This document shows positions 25,340-39,937 of a stretch of DNA of 64,000 bases, piece by piece. The stretch is from Stercorarius parasiticus (Eukaryota > Chordata > Aves > Charadriiformes > Stercorariidae): positions 124,001 through 188,000 of the forward strand of contig VWZL01000585.1 in assembly GCA_013396915.1 (NCBI GenBank), in the 5' to 3' direction. The translations under genes and the position numbers were made by a program. The stretch's first letter is position 1, and each line of letters starts with the position of its first letter. The notes below the pieces were generated by a model. It did not search any database. It was not told the origin of the DNA and saw nothing but the letters and a program-made list of their open reading frames with translations.

Positions 25340-28300
25340 CTAGCAGAGTAGAAGGCCCTCCTTTGCCACCAGGCGCTGGCGATGGATTTTATCCTGCTGT
25401 AACTCCTCGTGGTTTGGATGCCAGAGTTTCATGACAATTCTCTCAATGTTTAGAGCATAGACAGTGTGTGCAGGAATAACTTCTTTGTGCACCTGGAGAT
25501 ACACATTAGAAAACAAGTTTCATGCTTTTGCGTACATTTCCTCATATTACCCACGGAAAAGCCTCTCACTACCTACAGGATGAGCAGAGAGCCAGCCCTG
25601 CCAAGCAGAATGCAGGCTGTCACACACAAGTAGAGCTGCAACTTGCCAGCACTGCCACATAAGACAGCAAAGAACAATGCCATTTTTTAAGGGAGCAGCA
25701 TGGTAAGGAAATCATAATTTTGCTCTTACAACAACAAACAACAATTTGTCATCAAAAATCTTACAAACCACAATTCTGTCTGACCAAACACACGAGACGA
25801 ATGCTTGACTACAGCTCTTACACCGAACGGTCTGCCTCCACCGAACGGTCTGAGTTCACAATAGTAGAGATGGAAGGTGAATTTATCGCAGCTAACTTCA
25901 GTCATTCAAAGTAGTCTGAATGTCCCCAGAGCTGCCAGAGAGGGAGGGAACCACAGGCACACAGCTCCACAGGAAGATTCAACAGGTGATCACAGCTAAC
26001 CCACGGCAGCAGCCTCCATGCCAGGACTAAGTATTTCTTTTAAGTGCCCAGGTGGAACACAAAGAGCAAGGCACCTGCCAAGCAAGTAATTTTGCTGCAT
26101 TGCTGTCAAAAATCTCAGTCCCAATGTAGTCACTGCAGTCTTGCTACAGAGGAAGAGTTCACCCTGCTTACATAGCAATCAGAAGAGACAGGGATTTCCT
26201 CATCAACTCTCTGACCAAAGGGAGCGGAACAGGCATTAAGCCATGAGCTGACTGTATGTTAGCAGTTACCTAATAGTGGGAACAAATCTAAAGCCAAAGG
26301 ACTATAAATTGGAGAGGGAAAGGAAACAGACTGTAGGAAGAGAAATCAAGTCTCCTTCCACGCATGTAAGCCAAATCCAAGACAAGTGGCTGGTACTCAG
26401 GACAGTGCTGCCTGTGACACGATAATGTAACATGAACAGCTTACCTGTAACGCCTCAAAAAGGTCATACATGTTCACCGGTGGGAGGGATGCTGGTAAGG
26501 TGTCTCCAGAGCACGCGAGGAGTAGAGCTGCCTGCTGCTCAGCATCATCGGGCAGGGGCTGGGGAGCTAGACTCTGACCCACAGAAGGCGTCGCAGAGCT
26601 TGGAGGGCTGTAGACAGAGCAGGGAGTAAAACCTTCCCGTCGAGAAAATAGCACCACCTTTGGAAGTCACACAGGAGGGCTTGGCCCCAGGGTTTGCTTT
26701 TCTGTATCAGTTGACTTAACATTTACGTACGTAAAATTATTTCAGCTGTAATTAAAATCTCTTTAAAATTCCAGTTTAACAAAAATAGCACAAACCGATC
26801 CTCAACATGCTTCAAACCTGCTTTGTAACTGATCTCGATTGGGCAACTTTTTTATTTACAGCCAATAGCTTCTACCCAGCATAAAAATTAAGGCACCCAC
26901 AACATTAAATTGAAAGATGTTAGCTGTTAGGCAGAGTTGTTTGGAGGGGATAGCATTTCTAGCATTTGTAGTGCTATAATCAAATCTTAAAACACCCACA
27001 ACCTCCCGTCAACTTCTAGAAGCTCTCATAGACAAACACAACTGCCTTCTCATACACACACGCTGCCAGATGCACAGCACAAGCTGTTTGACATTGAGAT
27101 TTTGAAAAACAAGATGACCTTGAAGCTCTGCCAACTGAGAAGGCCTGCAAAGAAACTATAAATACATTTGGATGCAAGAAATGACAGGATGGCAGCGTCC
27201 CACAGGTCTTCACTGACATTTCATTCCAGTGGCACAACAGCGGTTCCTCCACGAAGGCAGGGCTCTTCTGCCCAGAGGCAGCTTCCCCAAGAGCAGCAAA
27301 ATTCCTGTATCACTCACTACACCTTCCAAAAAGCAATAATTACTAAGAATATTCAGAGGGCCAAGGGTGACCTTCATAAATTGAGCACAGGCAAGGAAGA
27401 GAGACTTAATGCTGTCCTGAACTCCACTGCTGAGAAATCCCCATATTCTCCCTCCCTGTCTAGCTGCACAGTCCTCTGTACTGATACCTCCCTTAGCATG
27501 TGAAAGCTAAACACCATTATTAACGGGTTCTACCAAGTAAAAAGAGAATCCGCACCACGTAGTGACTCTGGGACTGCATTTGAATTGAAATTAGAAATGC
27601 GCTGAGAGCTCCTTACCACTCAATTAGATTGTTATAAGCAACAACACTGTTCTTCAGGTATGGCTGAGGGTTAACATTGCTTCCAAAGGCATACTTGAAA
27701 TGGCCATCTCTCAGGCGATAGGCTTTCCGCCTGGATATCACAGATGTCAGAATATCCTTAAGGTGGTTCTGCAATGAAAAACAGTCTTATTCCACATGCC
27801 AATTTATTCGCCCTACCAAGCCACAGCTAGAAGTGCCTCACCAATTGGCAAGACAAAAGTAGTGCTGCTATGAGCTCAAGGACCTAAAGGTTGTAAGGAA
27901 CCAAGATCTGGACAAGTTACAGTGTGTTTTCACTGATACAGTTGGATACAGAGAACATGGCACTGTGTTAGAGTACCGTATGCATTAGCCTGTGAACTCT
28001 AATATGTGGCGTGCTGCTTCAAATGTCAAAGAGGTTTCTTAAATGCCAGGAAATTCCCAGCCCCTGATCCCTTTGATAAAGAGTTAAGAGACTTCATAAT
28101 TAGCACTAGACATTACACGTGTACTGAAATACTGACCATAAAACTACAGTGAAAAGCCACTTGATCTTTTTTAGACCATTCAGTTGCCTGGAAAGTGCTG
28201 GAGAAACAACTGTCTGAAAAAAGCAGCAGATAACTGCTTCTTAATTTGGCCTCACTCCCAGTTGGGGAATTCACACTGGCCTCCACATTCTGACTCCAGA

Positions 28301-31300
28301 AAACCACCCACACAACACTCCAAGTAATGGCTATATCATTCCTGGGATATGTCAGGTAATCCACCAGTGATGGCCAAAACCAGCAACAGCAGGCACTTCG
28401 CCTGCAGGCATTACCTGATTCCGTCACTTCACTTCCATGCCAGATACTTACGCCTCTAACGGATAATTTTTTATAAACTGTTTTAACTGGAGCTCCTGTT
28501 CTGTCTCTGCTTTTAAGTGACAGAAACAGCATTTTCCAGAACAGCTACTTAAGCCTGTCTGGAGTTCTTCATATGCAAGTACTTCAAAAATAACACTTGC
28601 AGGCAGAAATCCAAGACTTTACATCGATGATGCCACAAATCTGGAAGCCCTCTGATTCTCATCTTATTCCTCTCAAGGCAAACGGGCAATTAGAGAAGCA
28701 GGTTTCCTCTCCCTGCTAAGGGGAGATACTGCACACAGAGCCTTTTGTTGCTGTTATAACGAGAACACCACTGCTGCCCAGCCCGGTCTCACCTCCACAG
28801 CATAAACAACAGCTGTCACGGCCTCCTCTGTGACATTGTCTAGCCCATGCTCATACGCGGTTACAATCATCCTTCCTTCTAACTGGCCACGTGTAGGAAG
28901 CATCATGGTATGAGAACACAGCTTCAAATCGTCATCCTCCTGAGGATCCTTTGCCACAAACTGCTGGGCTCCAGACAACGGATTCTGAGGCTGGAACCGG
29001 TGCTGTTATGAAAACAACATGAGAGCATAAGAAGATAAATGCTTGGTCAGACCCTTTGGTTCACCTAGCCAAACACTCCTTCTCCAACCAGAAAGCAAAC
29101 ACCTACAAAAAGGTATCACAGTGGGGCAAGCAGACTGATATTCCTCCCCAACCCACAATGATTTGGGACTGAAGAAATTTCTCAGCCAGTGTTGGTGTCC
29201 TTTTATTAAACAGCCCATCAACTCCTCCCACAGCACCCTGAACCACCTAAATTTTGGGTATCCACAACATCCTGCAGCAAGAAATCCTACAATGTAACAA
29301 CACACCACATGAAGAGTCACCTCCTCTGGTTTGCTCTGTGCTTCCCACCTGCTGGATTAATTTGATTCTCCTGTAAGTCTCAAATATGGTCAGTCATTGT
29401 CCCTTTTATCTCTGTTCATGCTACCCAGGCCAGCGATGATTTTATGGACTTTCACATCTCTCAGACACGTCCTTCTACGCTGAAGAGTTCTTGTCTATTT
29501 AGTCATTTCTTGTACAGAAGGGTGTATTTTTATTACTTAATAACTGTACAGTTTCCATCAAGATTAAACACCATGATCCTAAACTTATGTGATTCTTACA
29601 TTTCTTTAAAGCTTTAAGTGCAACAGCTTAGCCAAATTCCATTTCTGAATTTCATGCTCCAGCCTCCCCATGCACTTTCAATACTCTAAGCAGAGCTGTG
29701 TTACTGAGCACCCACTGATTCCGAGATGGATTATGGCTATTTTTCAGAACTGACTCAATTATTTAGAAGAAAAACATCACAGAACAGGAATTCATACCAG
29801 AAGGTGGCAGGCAACCCTCATTTCCCAGGCCACATGTATTCCAGCACAATTCCCTTGATGTGCTGGTGTCTAAAGCTCCAAGTGCTTGTGGTGGCTCCCA
29901 GGAAGTCTCAGTCCCCAGGTGAAGGGGGGAAAAAAAGCAGACGGAAATGGGCCCAGACACGCGCTTGGCCCAGCCCCAACCCACAAGGGAACAACATGGC
30001 CATAGCTCATCAAGCGCTCCCACAACTCCTGTCCCTCAGCTCTCCAAGCCACAAATCCGGTGACTCTGGAATGAAGACTGCCACAAGGCTCTTGCTGCAT
30101 CAAGACAAACACATACTTTAAATATTAACAATGAACATGCAGCAAAGTGGATTTCTCATGTCTTAGTTTCTGGAGAGGAAGGGAGGCTGCTTTATTCAAA
30201 GGACAGTATGGCATTTAACTCAGAGTGAAAAACCAATCCACCCACTAATTATGTGAAAGCAGGTTTCCCTCCCCATAATTCTGAAGACTTATGCTTTCAT
30301 TACAGGAAAACTGCATGCCAGGAAAAAAAAAAAAAACACCTTTGAAGTGTAAGCAACTCAAAAGGAATGTGTTCTGGGAGAGAAGAAACCAACTGGAAGG
30401 CACCTGTGGTCATTCACAGCTGTTATATGACCAATGAGGGAAACATCTGGATATATCAAGGCACTTCAAGTTCACACTACTCGGGAATTCCACTGGTAAT
30501 AGCAAGTACTTACTACAAAGCATTCCAGGAACATGTGCATAAACACACACTAGAAATGTAATATAACATAGGGGTATCTGACTATACCAAATTCCAAGAC
30601 TTCTGCTACATCACAACTTGCTTCTCAAACTCTCCTCTACTTGACACTGAAAAGTTCAGTGAAGTTTTAAAACAAAAAAGATAACACAGACCGCCATCAG
30701 AATTCAGGTCACAGCTGTGAACACTGCAAAATATTTCAGCGGTTTGCAAATACAACGAGGCTTCAGCTGGACTCGCACCCCTTTGAAACACCAATCTCTG
30801 CAGCACACACAGATGATGCCTAATTATAATCCCCAGAAGCATGGTACGCACTTTGGCTAAACCAAGCTAACTTTTCACAGTGTAAGAGCAGGAGGCTTCA
30901 CACACCTACCTTTCTCCCCCATCCCCAGCCATACGGCTGCCCCTTCCGCCTTTGCATTGGCTTTGACATTCCTCCAACCACAAGGAATGCTGATCCAGCC
31001 GAATAAACCAGCAAGAAAAACTTAGGGTTTGGGATAGTTTTTGCTTGGTTTGTTTTCTGCTTTGTCAGAGAACTGAGCTGGACCACGATGTGCTGAGACA
31101 TCTGATAAATCTGGCTCAGTAAGAGACAGCCACTCTCAACAAACTTAATTCAGTTTGAACCGTCTTATCAAACTCCGCCCATGGAAGACAGTGCCCCATC
31201 CCAATCCTCTTTCACACCAGGCCCCCACCCCACCACTGGTCTGGCAGCACAGAAACATCTGTAAAACAGATGTGTGACAGCACCACATAGACATACACAG

Positions 31301-34300
31301 CCTTCACTGAAAAATCAACTCCATCTCATGCATTTCTCTGCCACGCACCACAAGACAGCACCTTCGCAAAGCATTTTTAATTCTGAAACAACTTGACCCT
31401 CTAAAAAACATTCCACCCAAGGAACATCTTACTACTAACGCTTTGGATTGTAGAGTTCTGCAGAACAGACCATACAATCATGGAATTCTGCCTGAATAAA
31501 TAGGAACTCATTTTTGCTTCAAGAATTCAGCAGATGTGTGAAGTGGATTCCTGGAACATAACTTTGACATTTAGGTGTACTTCCATGGATTCTCTGGTGT
31601 CTAACAAAGCCAGGTCACACCGTAGCCTTTCTCCCAAGAGGCTTCCACAAGACAGGTAGCAGCTACTAACCCCCAGCTTCTGCCCCAAACCAGAACTCAA
31701 AACAAAAATAACATACATCACTGTATGTGATGGATTCCATCATCCCTGGTAGTAACAAAAACTGCATGCTGTGCCAGAGCTCTTCAGCCCCAACACAATG
31801 TCAGAGAGCCACCACCATATGACCATGGACACTTACATCAAACTTTTGACGAACTGAAGAAATCTTTTTCTTTCCTTTGGGTTTTCCAGGCTTAGTTGCA
31901 GAGCCACCTGGCCATGGCAGAGATCCAGCACCCTCTACAAATTGAAGAGAAAGGAAAAAAAAAAAAAACCCCACACTCAATAGATGTTGCTGATTTAGGG
32001 CCAAGATGAAACTGTCCACACAGGAAAACCCCTAATAATTAGTCCTCAGCTAAGCCTTAACCCAAAACCAACTTTATGGCCCAGAGGAAGGGCTTCTCAG
32101 GGAAAACGCTTTTGGTAGCCCTTCCCTTCCTTTGTCAGCCCCCTGCCAGCTTGACTAACTCATGACCCATTACTTAAGTAGAAATTTCAGTCCACACATC
32201 ACACAAAAAACCATGGCAGAAGGGCAGAGATGAGCACAGCATCCAAGGAAAGCTGCAAGGAAGAAACAAGCCATTTGTTCCATCAGGAAGATGACAGGAG
32301 CTTGCCTGGAGGGGAATTCTCCTCCTACCAACTCCTGGACCAGGTCAGATGCTAATCAGCAGAACCGAGCAATCTGACCCTTTACAGTTCCCCATCAGCT
32401 TTAGCAAGCTTTGTCTCGGAACCTTGTTAAACATCACAGCTGATCGTTCTTGTTACACTGATAAGAAAGGAGAGGTGGGGGAAGAAGTGCAAAGGCCACT
32501 GAGCCCAGGAGCAGGACAACACCAACATGAGCAGTGAGCTTGTGACTGACTAGAACTGGCAAGCAGCTGAAAGAGATTACTGTGTAGTACCACTAAATAC
32601 ATACATTTGGCCACATCATCTTGAGGATACTGCTCAAAAGTCCACTTGATGCTGTTTGACAGCTACACCTACAGTAGGCCAAACCAGGTGCTGATAATCA
32701 TACCGCTCTTGGCAAGGAGAGCCGGGCAGATTTCCTGCTGACTGGTTCATGGGATCCGTGCACAATTCCTTCAGGTATATCGGGGCTTAAGACACTGTTG
32801 CGCTGGATGCCTACGCACTTGCTGACAGCCAACGAGCAGTGCAACCCAAAGACTGGACAGCCCTCTTGTGGCTACAAAGGCAGCCTCTGCTTTGTGTCAC
32901 GGGTATCCTCCTCCCTTGGTATTGCACAGCAAGGGAACAGCCTTTTTCCTCTGGAGCAGAGCGTGCCCTGTGCCAGGGTCCCTGCCTGCCTCCAGGGAGC
33001 TTGGACAACTCCGCTCTGGAGGTACTTCAGTCGCCTCCAGCTGGAGCTGTGCTGCCAGGCAGTGCTGACAGCACAGCAACATCTTAGATGTTCCCCAGGT
33101 ACACCTGAACCAGAACTGGCCATTTCCTCTAGACTCAGGCAAGAAGTGACAGCAGCCATCCCAGAGTCACCATCCACAACTCGGACGGCGTCAGGCCATT
33201 CGCCGAGTACTGACAACCAGCCACTTCTGGTTCTCTCCTGTTACCGCAGGCTGCCACGGCTCAACACCAGCTTCACACCAAGCAGCACACTTACCTCTAG
33301 CTCTCACAACTATGTTTCATTTGCTGTAATCAGGAATTCATAAGTACAGTTTACTACAGCCTTGTTTATAGGGAAGGCAGCTAGCTGCAAGTCCTTGGAT
33401 ACATGGAGCTTCCCAGGCTCATGGCTGGAGCATGAGTACAGTGTCCTCTACCGTGAAAATAACTTCTAAAACCTGACTTTAAGGATCAGGCCAAACCAGA
33501 GGATTCAGGTAAAGTTTATGAACGGTCAGCTGCTAAGAAGGGGTTAGAAACAACCTACACACACAGAGATGACACTGTCGCTATAAAAAAAAAATTTATT
33601 AAAAACTTTAGCTACATTGTATTAGTGAGGTGAAAAACAATAGTCTACATCAAACCGTGTTGTCAAAGTCCACTGGTCAATTATAGGAAATTAAAAGATA
33701 ATAAACAAACCCTCTCCAAGAATCATAAAGCTGGTGTCACTGCTCATCACTACAAATTGCAGCAGGGCCCTAACAAGGGGGTGCGCGGAAAGCACCGTGG
33801 ACAATCACCTCAAGGACCACTCTTGCCCTTCATTGAGATATCTCAGTACTTACACCTTAGGATCTACCAATATAACGCTACTTCTCTCTCAGAATTTTGC
33901 TCTTTACAGACAAGTCCATTTTTCCTCCTCCTCCCCTCCATAGCAGGTCAGACCCCTTCTAGACAGGGGGGATTAGGTGTGTTAAGGAGAGACACAGAAA
34001 TTACCTGGCCCATTTTAAAGCTCTCAATAAAAGCACATCTCTCTAGCTTGTAATGTCACCCCACCCCAGGCCCTTCCTCCTTGTCAGAAGTCTCACACAG
34101 CTCCTCCACAGCCTCACTTACTAAAGTATCCTCAGTTGATGTATCCTTAGTTAGATGGAGAAAGTGGAACAGATTAGAAAAAGCAAACACCACCCTTTTA
34201 TCTGACAATGTATTACAGATGAACAGGTTATGGCAGAGACCGAATTGTCAAAATGTCTTATTTTAAAAAAATAACGTAGTAGCTTTTAAACTAAATGGCA

Positions 34301-37300
34301 ACTAAATTTTTAGGCTTTGACAGTAGACCCGGAAAGATGCAGCTTAACCAACTCTCAGCCTGCACACTTAAAAACTGAGCCAGACTTATCTGAGAACAAA
34401 GGAAAGGCGAGATACTATCTCCTGTTCCCCATTATAATGAGCCCAGAGCAGATTTTTTTTTTTTAGCTCCTTTTCCACGTTTTCGTATTACCAAGCCTGA
34501 CTTGCACTAGATGAAGAAAGCAAAATTTCCCTTCAGTATTCTAAGAAAACCAGTACTTGTCTTCCTGGCCACAAATGACAAGGCTAGGGTGGCTCAGGCA
34601 TGAAACTTCAGAGATGTTAGCAGCTTTTATTTAATCTTGCTAGCAAGAGAATGAGATGTTAACAAGCCACAGCAATGGCTGCTATTATGCCTTCAAAAGA
34701 TAAGCAACAGATAAGAATGCTTTTCTAAGAGCTGCCTCATCTCTACAGCGATGGTACCAGTCAGTCCGGAGCGCGTCAGGTTTTCCTGACGTGCTGCACC
34801 AGCACCGCACAGGAGGAAAGGACAAAGATACCAACAGAGAAAGTCACGACACAGAAAAGCAGCCAGACACAGGAAACACGCATTTGCCCACTCTCATTTA
34901 TTTGATATTCAGTATTATTATTTTTTTTAATCTTCCTGCAGGGACAAGAGGTTAGTCAAATATATTCTGATGACCCTCCTCAGTCAACAACTCGCACTCC
35001 CATTTTCTTCCTTTTTCTCCCTTCCCAGCTCTCTGGAAAGAAGAGGAACAAGAGCAACCTGAGCCCATCTCACAGTTAGCAGCCCTTTGAGCAAAGCCTA
35101 TGGGCAACCCTGATAAAATAAAATGCTCCTGCTATCCCGGCAAGAGTTCTAATTTGCTGAACCATCTCTTAGTTGGCTCCAGATCACTTGTAAATAAATT
35201 AAATCCTTACATCACTGACTCAAGCACTTGCAATTGTCTCAGTTTTATTGTAAACATTTAGCTAAGGAGGGAGGGTAAGAGTCCAAGTGAGGTATGTATT
35301 AACTCAAGAAACCTTGCTAACTTCATTGCTTGCAATTGTCCAACAAGCAAGATGAGCAGTGAGCAACTCCATGCAAGGTTAAGAAAGGCTTTAAACTGGA
35401 GTTCCTCCTGATGGAATTTTTTGGGGAAAAAAAAAAACACCCAGACACAAAAATTCAGAAAAGCACTTCTGAAAATACTGTTAAAAAGAGAATACCAAAG
35501 AAAACAATTTTCTTGTGATGGGAAGTGCGCCACACCACTCGGGCAGGTATAGCCAACCTAAACCCAATATTAAGTCACTCTTTAGTATTTTGGATGGGAC
35601 ATTTTGGGGAAGTTCCTCTCTGCAGGCACTTTCACAGCTTCCCACCTACGTTACAGCTGGGCACCACTCCAGCATTTATTGGTGTATTCACAAACATGGC
35701 TGCCAGAGGGAACACCATCACCCATTTTTAAAAAGGGCAGAGAAGTCCAATTTAGCATTGCACAGGATCCTGCTGTGCCCTCAGTGGGAGCTCAGCAGGA
35801 ATTTAAGCAACTGGTCATTCCTCACATTGGTATAGACTTGAGCCTTCCTCCCTCTCCACCAAGTCCTAAATATCCCATGCCACATAGGGTGTTGAACTGG
35901 GATTTGAAGTTTGCATGACCAACAGCCTAAGCAGATGAGAGGGGGGGAAATGGAAAGTGTTCTCACATTCACCCAGTGTTCCCTTATAAGCCCAGGTGGA
36001 ACCACTTCTACTGAGGCAGCAAAATTTGGATCAGATGGGTTTGTTCACATGGTTCAACAGGTGTTACAATCACTCCTTAAAGATACCTTCCCCAAGGCTT
36101 CCAATTCCAAATGCCACAATATCAAGTATGCTTTTAATGCTGATCACACCATTTTTTTTTAAATACAAACTGGCATTTTAAAGATGGTTCTTTCCACCTT
36201 GTCTCTCTCACACGGGAGTGGAAAGTGCATGCATCAGTAACCCTTGTGATGGCATGCCAAGTGCATCAATCACATTTCTTTAAAGTTACTTGTTTCCATC
36301 AAACATGAAGTCAACACCTTCTACCCAGAACAGTGGTGGAGACAAAAGCCTGTTAAGCTTTCCATTCTTACATGAGGAAAAAAGAAAAAAGACAACAAGC
36401 AAAAACCTAGTAGGTGTCTGACTGGCATCTAGGGGGAGAAAAAGAAATCTGGACATAACATCTAGTGTTCCACTCATACTGCACTTTCCTGGGTTTGCAC
36501 GTACAATCCGCTACAACACACACAGCAGACTGGCAAGTAAAACGTACATATAACAGATCTACTAGTCAGTGGCCCAGAAACAGGTATCTCAGTACAGATT
36601 AGCTCCAGAATCCTTGGGAGACTCTGCATTGATCTGAGGAGAACAAAACAGAAACTCTAGAAAGGACTAGCAGCACATACTGTTAACTGCAGAGGACTAA
36701 ACTATGTCTTTAAGAACACACATGCAATTAAACTGATTTTTTTCAAGCTGGCTTATGCAGATCTGTGGACAGAGCCAACAAAAGCCTGCCTAAAAGCACT
36801 GGAGGTGATCCCGTTAGTCAGCTGAAGCACTACAAAGAAGGGTTCTTCAAGGGCTCTTAAAGACAGTAAGCTCTGATGGGACAAGAGGAAAAGTCCTTGG
36901 CAAGGACTTGAAATTAAAAAGGTCAGGCAGGAAATAACAAGCATATGGAAGACACCTGTGGAGCACCACACTGCTCGGTGCCGGGGCTTGTACTTTTAAC
37001 ACATTCCTAGACAGTCCTGAAAAAGGGGGTACTGGGGAGCTGGCAGTTTGCTGACAGATCTGAGGTATTCAAGGCAGGGAAGATGAAAACTGATCAGACG
37101 GCTGCAGAAGAGCTCCACAAGGCTTAGCGACTGGGTAAAGTGACAAATGAAATTCAATACAGTTAAGCACAGAGCAGTGCACACAGGAATGAACAACCCC
37201 AATTTCAGTCACACAGCAACAGGCTCTACCCTGACTACAGCCACTCAGAAGCAAGACCTCTGGGCTACAACCTCTGCTTCAACACTCACATCAGCCCAGG

Positions 37301-39688
37301 GCTGAGCTCAGAGAACAAGGGCACTCTCTCCCTCCCCTTCCTTATTTACACTCAGCTGCGTCAGGCAATACTCACAGGGGAATCACTGTTCTTGTGCTTT
37401 CTTTTTATAGTCCAGCTCTAAGTCAGTCAAAAAGGAAGGAGCAGCAAGAGTTAGACATAAATCTTTTGAATTACAAGACAGCTAAGGAGGACTAGTCTGG
37501 AACTCAAAAGGTGTTTGTGAAAAGAGCAAACAAAGCAAGTCTGGAGGTGCGGGAGGTTAGTATTTAATTAGCACAGCTGGAGTAGTTAATGACTAGCTAT
37601 GACACAAAGAGCTGTGGGCAATCCATAAATTTTGCATTTTTTTCCTTCCTTCAAGTACTCTAGTAGCAGGTATTCTCTTATCTCAAAAAGCTCATCTCTC
37701 AGCTGTCAGCCCATCAGAGCTATGACAATTTTCTCTCCCTTATTACACAGCAGTTTCATATCTGGAACTGTAGCTCAATTGTCCTTCTTATCAGATCCCT
37801 GGATTGAGAGCTCTTTTGCAATCCTGACTGCAGCCTAAATCCTTACAAAATTAAAAGGTTAACTACCTGCAGAAGGTTGGGTTAATTGCCCATAGCTCAA
37901 TCAAGACCCACTGTAAGCATTTTTCTATCAGATACATATTTGCTTTCAAGATCAGTCTAGAAAATTAAACTCCCCAAGATAATATCCCCAGCAGAGGTAA
38001 GAGCAAAGAGCATCAAGTCGAGGAGAGAGAGGAAAAGGTAAGCAAAGCAGCTCAAATGCAAAGCAGCACCTCTCTTTACACTTCAGCTCACAGCACACAC
38101 CCTATCCAGAAATCAAACCAGCTTATCACACACAGCAATCCAGCATTAGCCTCTTATCAAGCACCCGCAGCTTATTTATAAAAAGTATCTCTGCTGAAAT
38201 CAGCTGGATCACTACTTTGCTAAAGTACTGATCCTCTTTTGCCTGTGTGGCACAAATAACATGAATATTGAAGCTCAGAAAATGGGAGTCCTTTGTACAA
38301 AACCCACCAAACACCCACATGGCAAAGCTTCATTACCCGATTTTTTTTAATGAGGCTTCTCAGGACTTACCTGGTGCAGAAACCAAGATCTGGCATCGGG
38401 TAAGAATAGCCAGGAGGAAATCGTTGTGAGAGTGGACTGCGTGAAGACAGACAGTTCATTAGCAACACTTCAGTGCCCAGAGACACACCACCCACCCCCC
38501 CCCAAAGCGATCTTGAAGTAGCTCTCAATGCCTTTCCATTCTCATGTTTTCCCCACATACTTAGTTCCATAGGCACAAGTGAAAGGGTTTTTTTGAGAGC
38601 TTTCTTCTACTGGACCCAGAATCTGCTACTTCCATGCTAATAGAAAGGATACTACACAAGGCATGGAAACAAGTTAGGTCATTCTCAGTGTGCCACACAC
38701 ATGAATCCAGCCCTACAGCCCTCAACGTGAAACATCTGGTGTATTCAGACAGTAAGAGGAGAATCAGCTGTCCCTCCTGTCACGCAGACTTCTAGTAACA
38801 GGGCTTTTGGCTTTGCTAGAAAAGGACCCGTAAGAACCAGCCCCAGGAAGGTGAAGTTCAGTCAAAATAGTTTCTAGATAAAATGCAGCTTCCTCACAGA
38901 AAGGTTACTGAAATGCAGAGCTAGTAATCACAAATTAGAAAGAGCAAAGATAAACTTCACAAGCAGGGTCAGAGGGTTGCAGGAACCTCTTTGGCCTTTG
39001 AACCCAAGTACTGAGAAATTCCCTGCCCCTCCCCACAGGGATCATGAAGGTGGAAGTCAGGAGACCCTGCAACGCTCTCAGCAATGCCCACCAATGTTTG
39101 CAGACCCACACTGAGGTGAGCACAAAGGAGTCTCACCCTTCAACACTCCATCCTGTCACCCACAAAGGCCAGGAAAGAAATCTGCCTGCTGCATAAGCTG
39201 CGGTGAATTCAGTTGTTCCCTCCCTCACTTCAGCCACAACACCAGTTTAGCCCCGACCAGAAAGAGAGTGCAGTATGGAAAGGACTCGGTCTCTGAAGTG
39301 ACATAAGAAAACATCTCCTTGGTTGCTGAGACAGCATATTTTACCTGCTTACCGTATTTACACAAGGCCAAATTGCCTGTCAGTGCCAGGGCCACAACAG
39401 GACTTCCCCTTGCAAGCCAGGGCACCTCCCACCTTTGTAACTCCACTGCTACCCGAGCCCCAGCCATTCTTATTTCCCTCACAGCAATTTCCCTGTTCGG
39501 GAAACACTGTGCAGCAGGGAGGAGCTCCCTGCAGGCCTGGCATGGGCAAGGCAGCAGCAGAGGCAGCAGGAAAACAAACACAAGATGGCTTTTTACCATT
39601 GTCTTGCGTGAGAAGCCTGCGTGCTTCCAGGTCAAACTCCTCCTTGCTGATCTTTTGCTTGAACCAGAGCTTCAAGTTGGCCCAGTAT
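25340..39688 (-). CDS. TADA1: TADA1, SAGA transcription coactivator subunit (exons 2-8; exon 1 not in visible sequence)
   Basis: Transcriptional adaptor 1, the homologue of yeast Ada1/HFI1, is a nuclear SAGA (GCN5/PCAF acetyltransferase) subunit whose histone-fold-like region pairs with an SPT7-type partner. Coding exons in transcript order: 39597-39688, 38371-38436, 31837-31934, 28793-29002, 27617-27768, 26445-26607, 25340-25492 (stop TAG at 25340-25342). Every junction is GT-AG and the phases join without a break. The exons encode residues about 26-335, starting [20 protein letters not shown] and ending [10 protein letters not shown] lysine-rich stretch (PGKPKGKKK) is in the third visible exon. 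The seven exons total 934 nt; adding 74 nt for the missing exon gives exactly 336 codons, the 335-residue length I recall for human TADA1. Residue 231 is Cys, created across a junction, where I recall Ser in human. Exon 1 is in neither flank of the 39938-40530 gap, so it probably lies inside. Identification is by recognising the protein along its whole length; very sure. Confidence 0.96.
29013..29560 (-). repeat. Old CR1-type LINE 3' region, reverse orientation, in TADA1 intron
   Basis: The plus strand reads 'gagagcataagaaga...ggtcagaccctttggttcac...' and later 'cagcgatgattttatggact' followed by 'ctgaagagttcttgtc'. This is the order seen in antisense copies of old sauropsid CR1 elements. It abuts TADA1 exon 28793-29002 at its acceptor side. 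Highly diverged. Confidence 0.55.
31935..38370 (-). other. TADA1: Largest visible TADA1 intron
   Basis: 6.4 kb intron between the exons coding residues 57-77 and 79-110. It contains the reverse-transcriptase relic near 37.04-37.3 kb. A 181-codon plus frame at 32798-33343 lies in a GC-richer patch but resembles no protein. The rest shows nothing distinctive. Confidence 0.7.
37040..37300 (+). repeat. Degenerate CR1-like reverse-transcriptase fragment
   Basis: One frame reads RLSDWVK, then [20 protein letters not shown] and [10 protein letters not shown], the usual C-terminal part of CR1-clade ORF2 (QMKFN...KC...H.G.NNPNF). It has internal stops and lost the conserved Lys-Cys pair. It lies in the 6.4 kb TADA1 intron, antisense to TADA1. 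Confidence 0.6.
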
Positions 39689-39937
39689 CTAGGGAAGAGT
39701 GGGGAAGGTGCAGACACCAAACAAAAAGCGTTGCTCCTAAATCCACTGCTTTCCACCCCAACAGCGCAAAACGACCCAGGGCCAGGTCAGCGCTGAGGCT
39801 TCCACAGGGACGCGGGACGGGACACGGGCCCGGTCAGCATCGCCCTCACAGGCCCGATCCGGTGGGACGCCCTCTCAGGCCAGGCCCGGCCCGGCCCGGC
39901 GGGACCCACATATACACACACCCCCACCCCCCCACAG

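Noticed and set aside
32798..33343. 181-codon plus frame in a TADA1 intron
   Set aside because: No similarity to any family I know, antisense to TADA1, no retroelement signature, composition like random GC-rich DNA.
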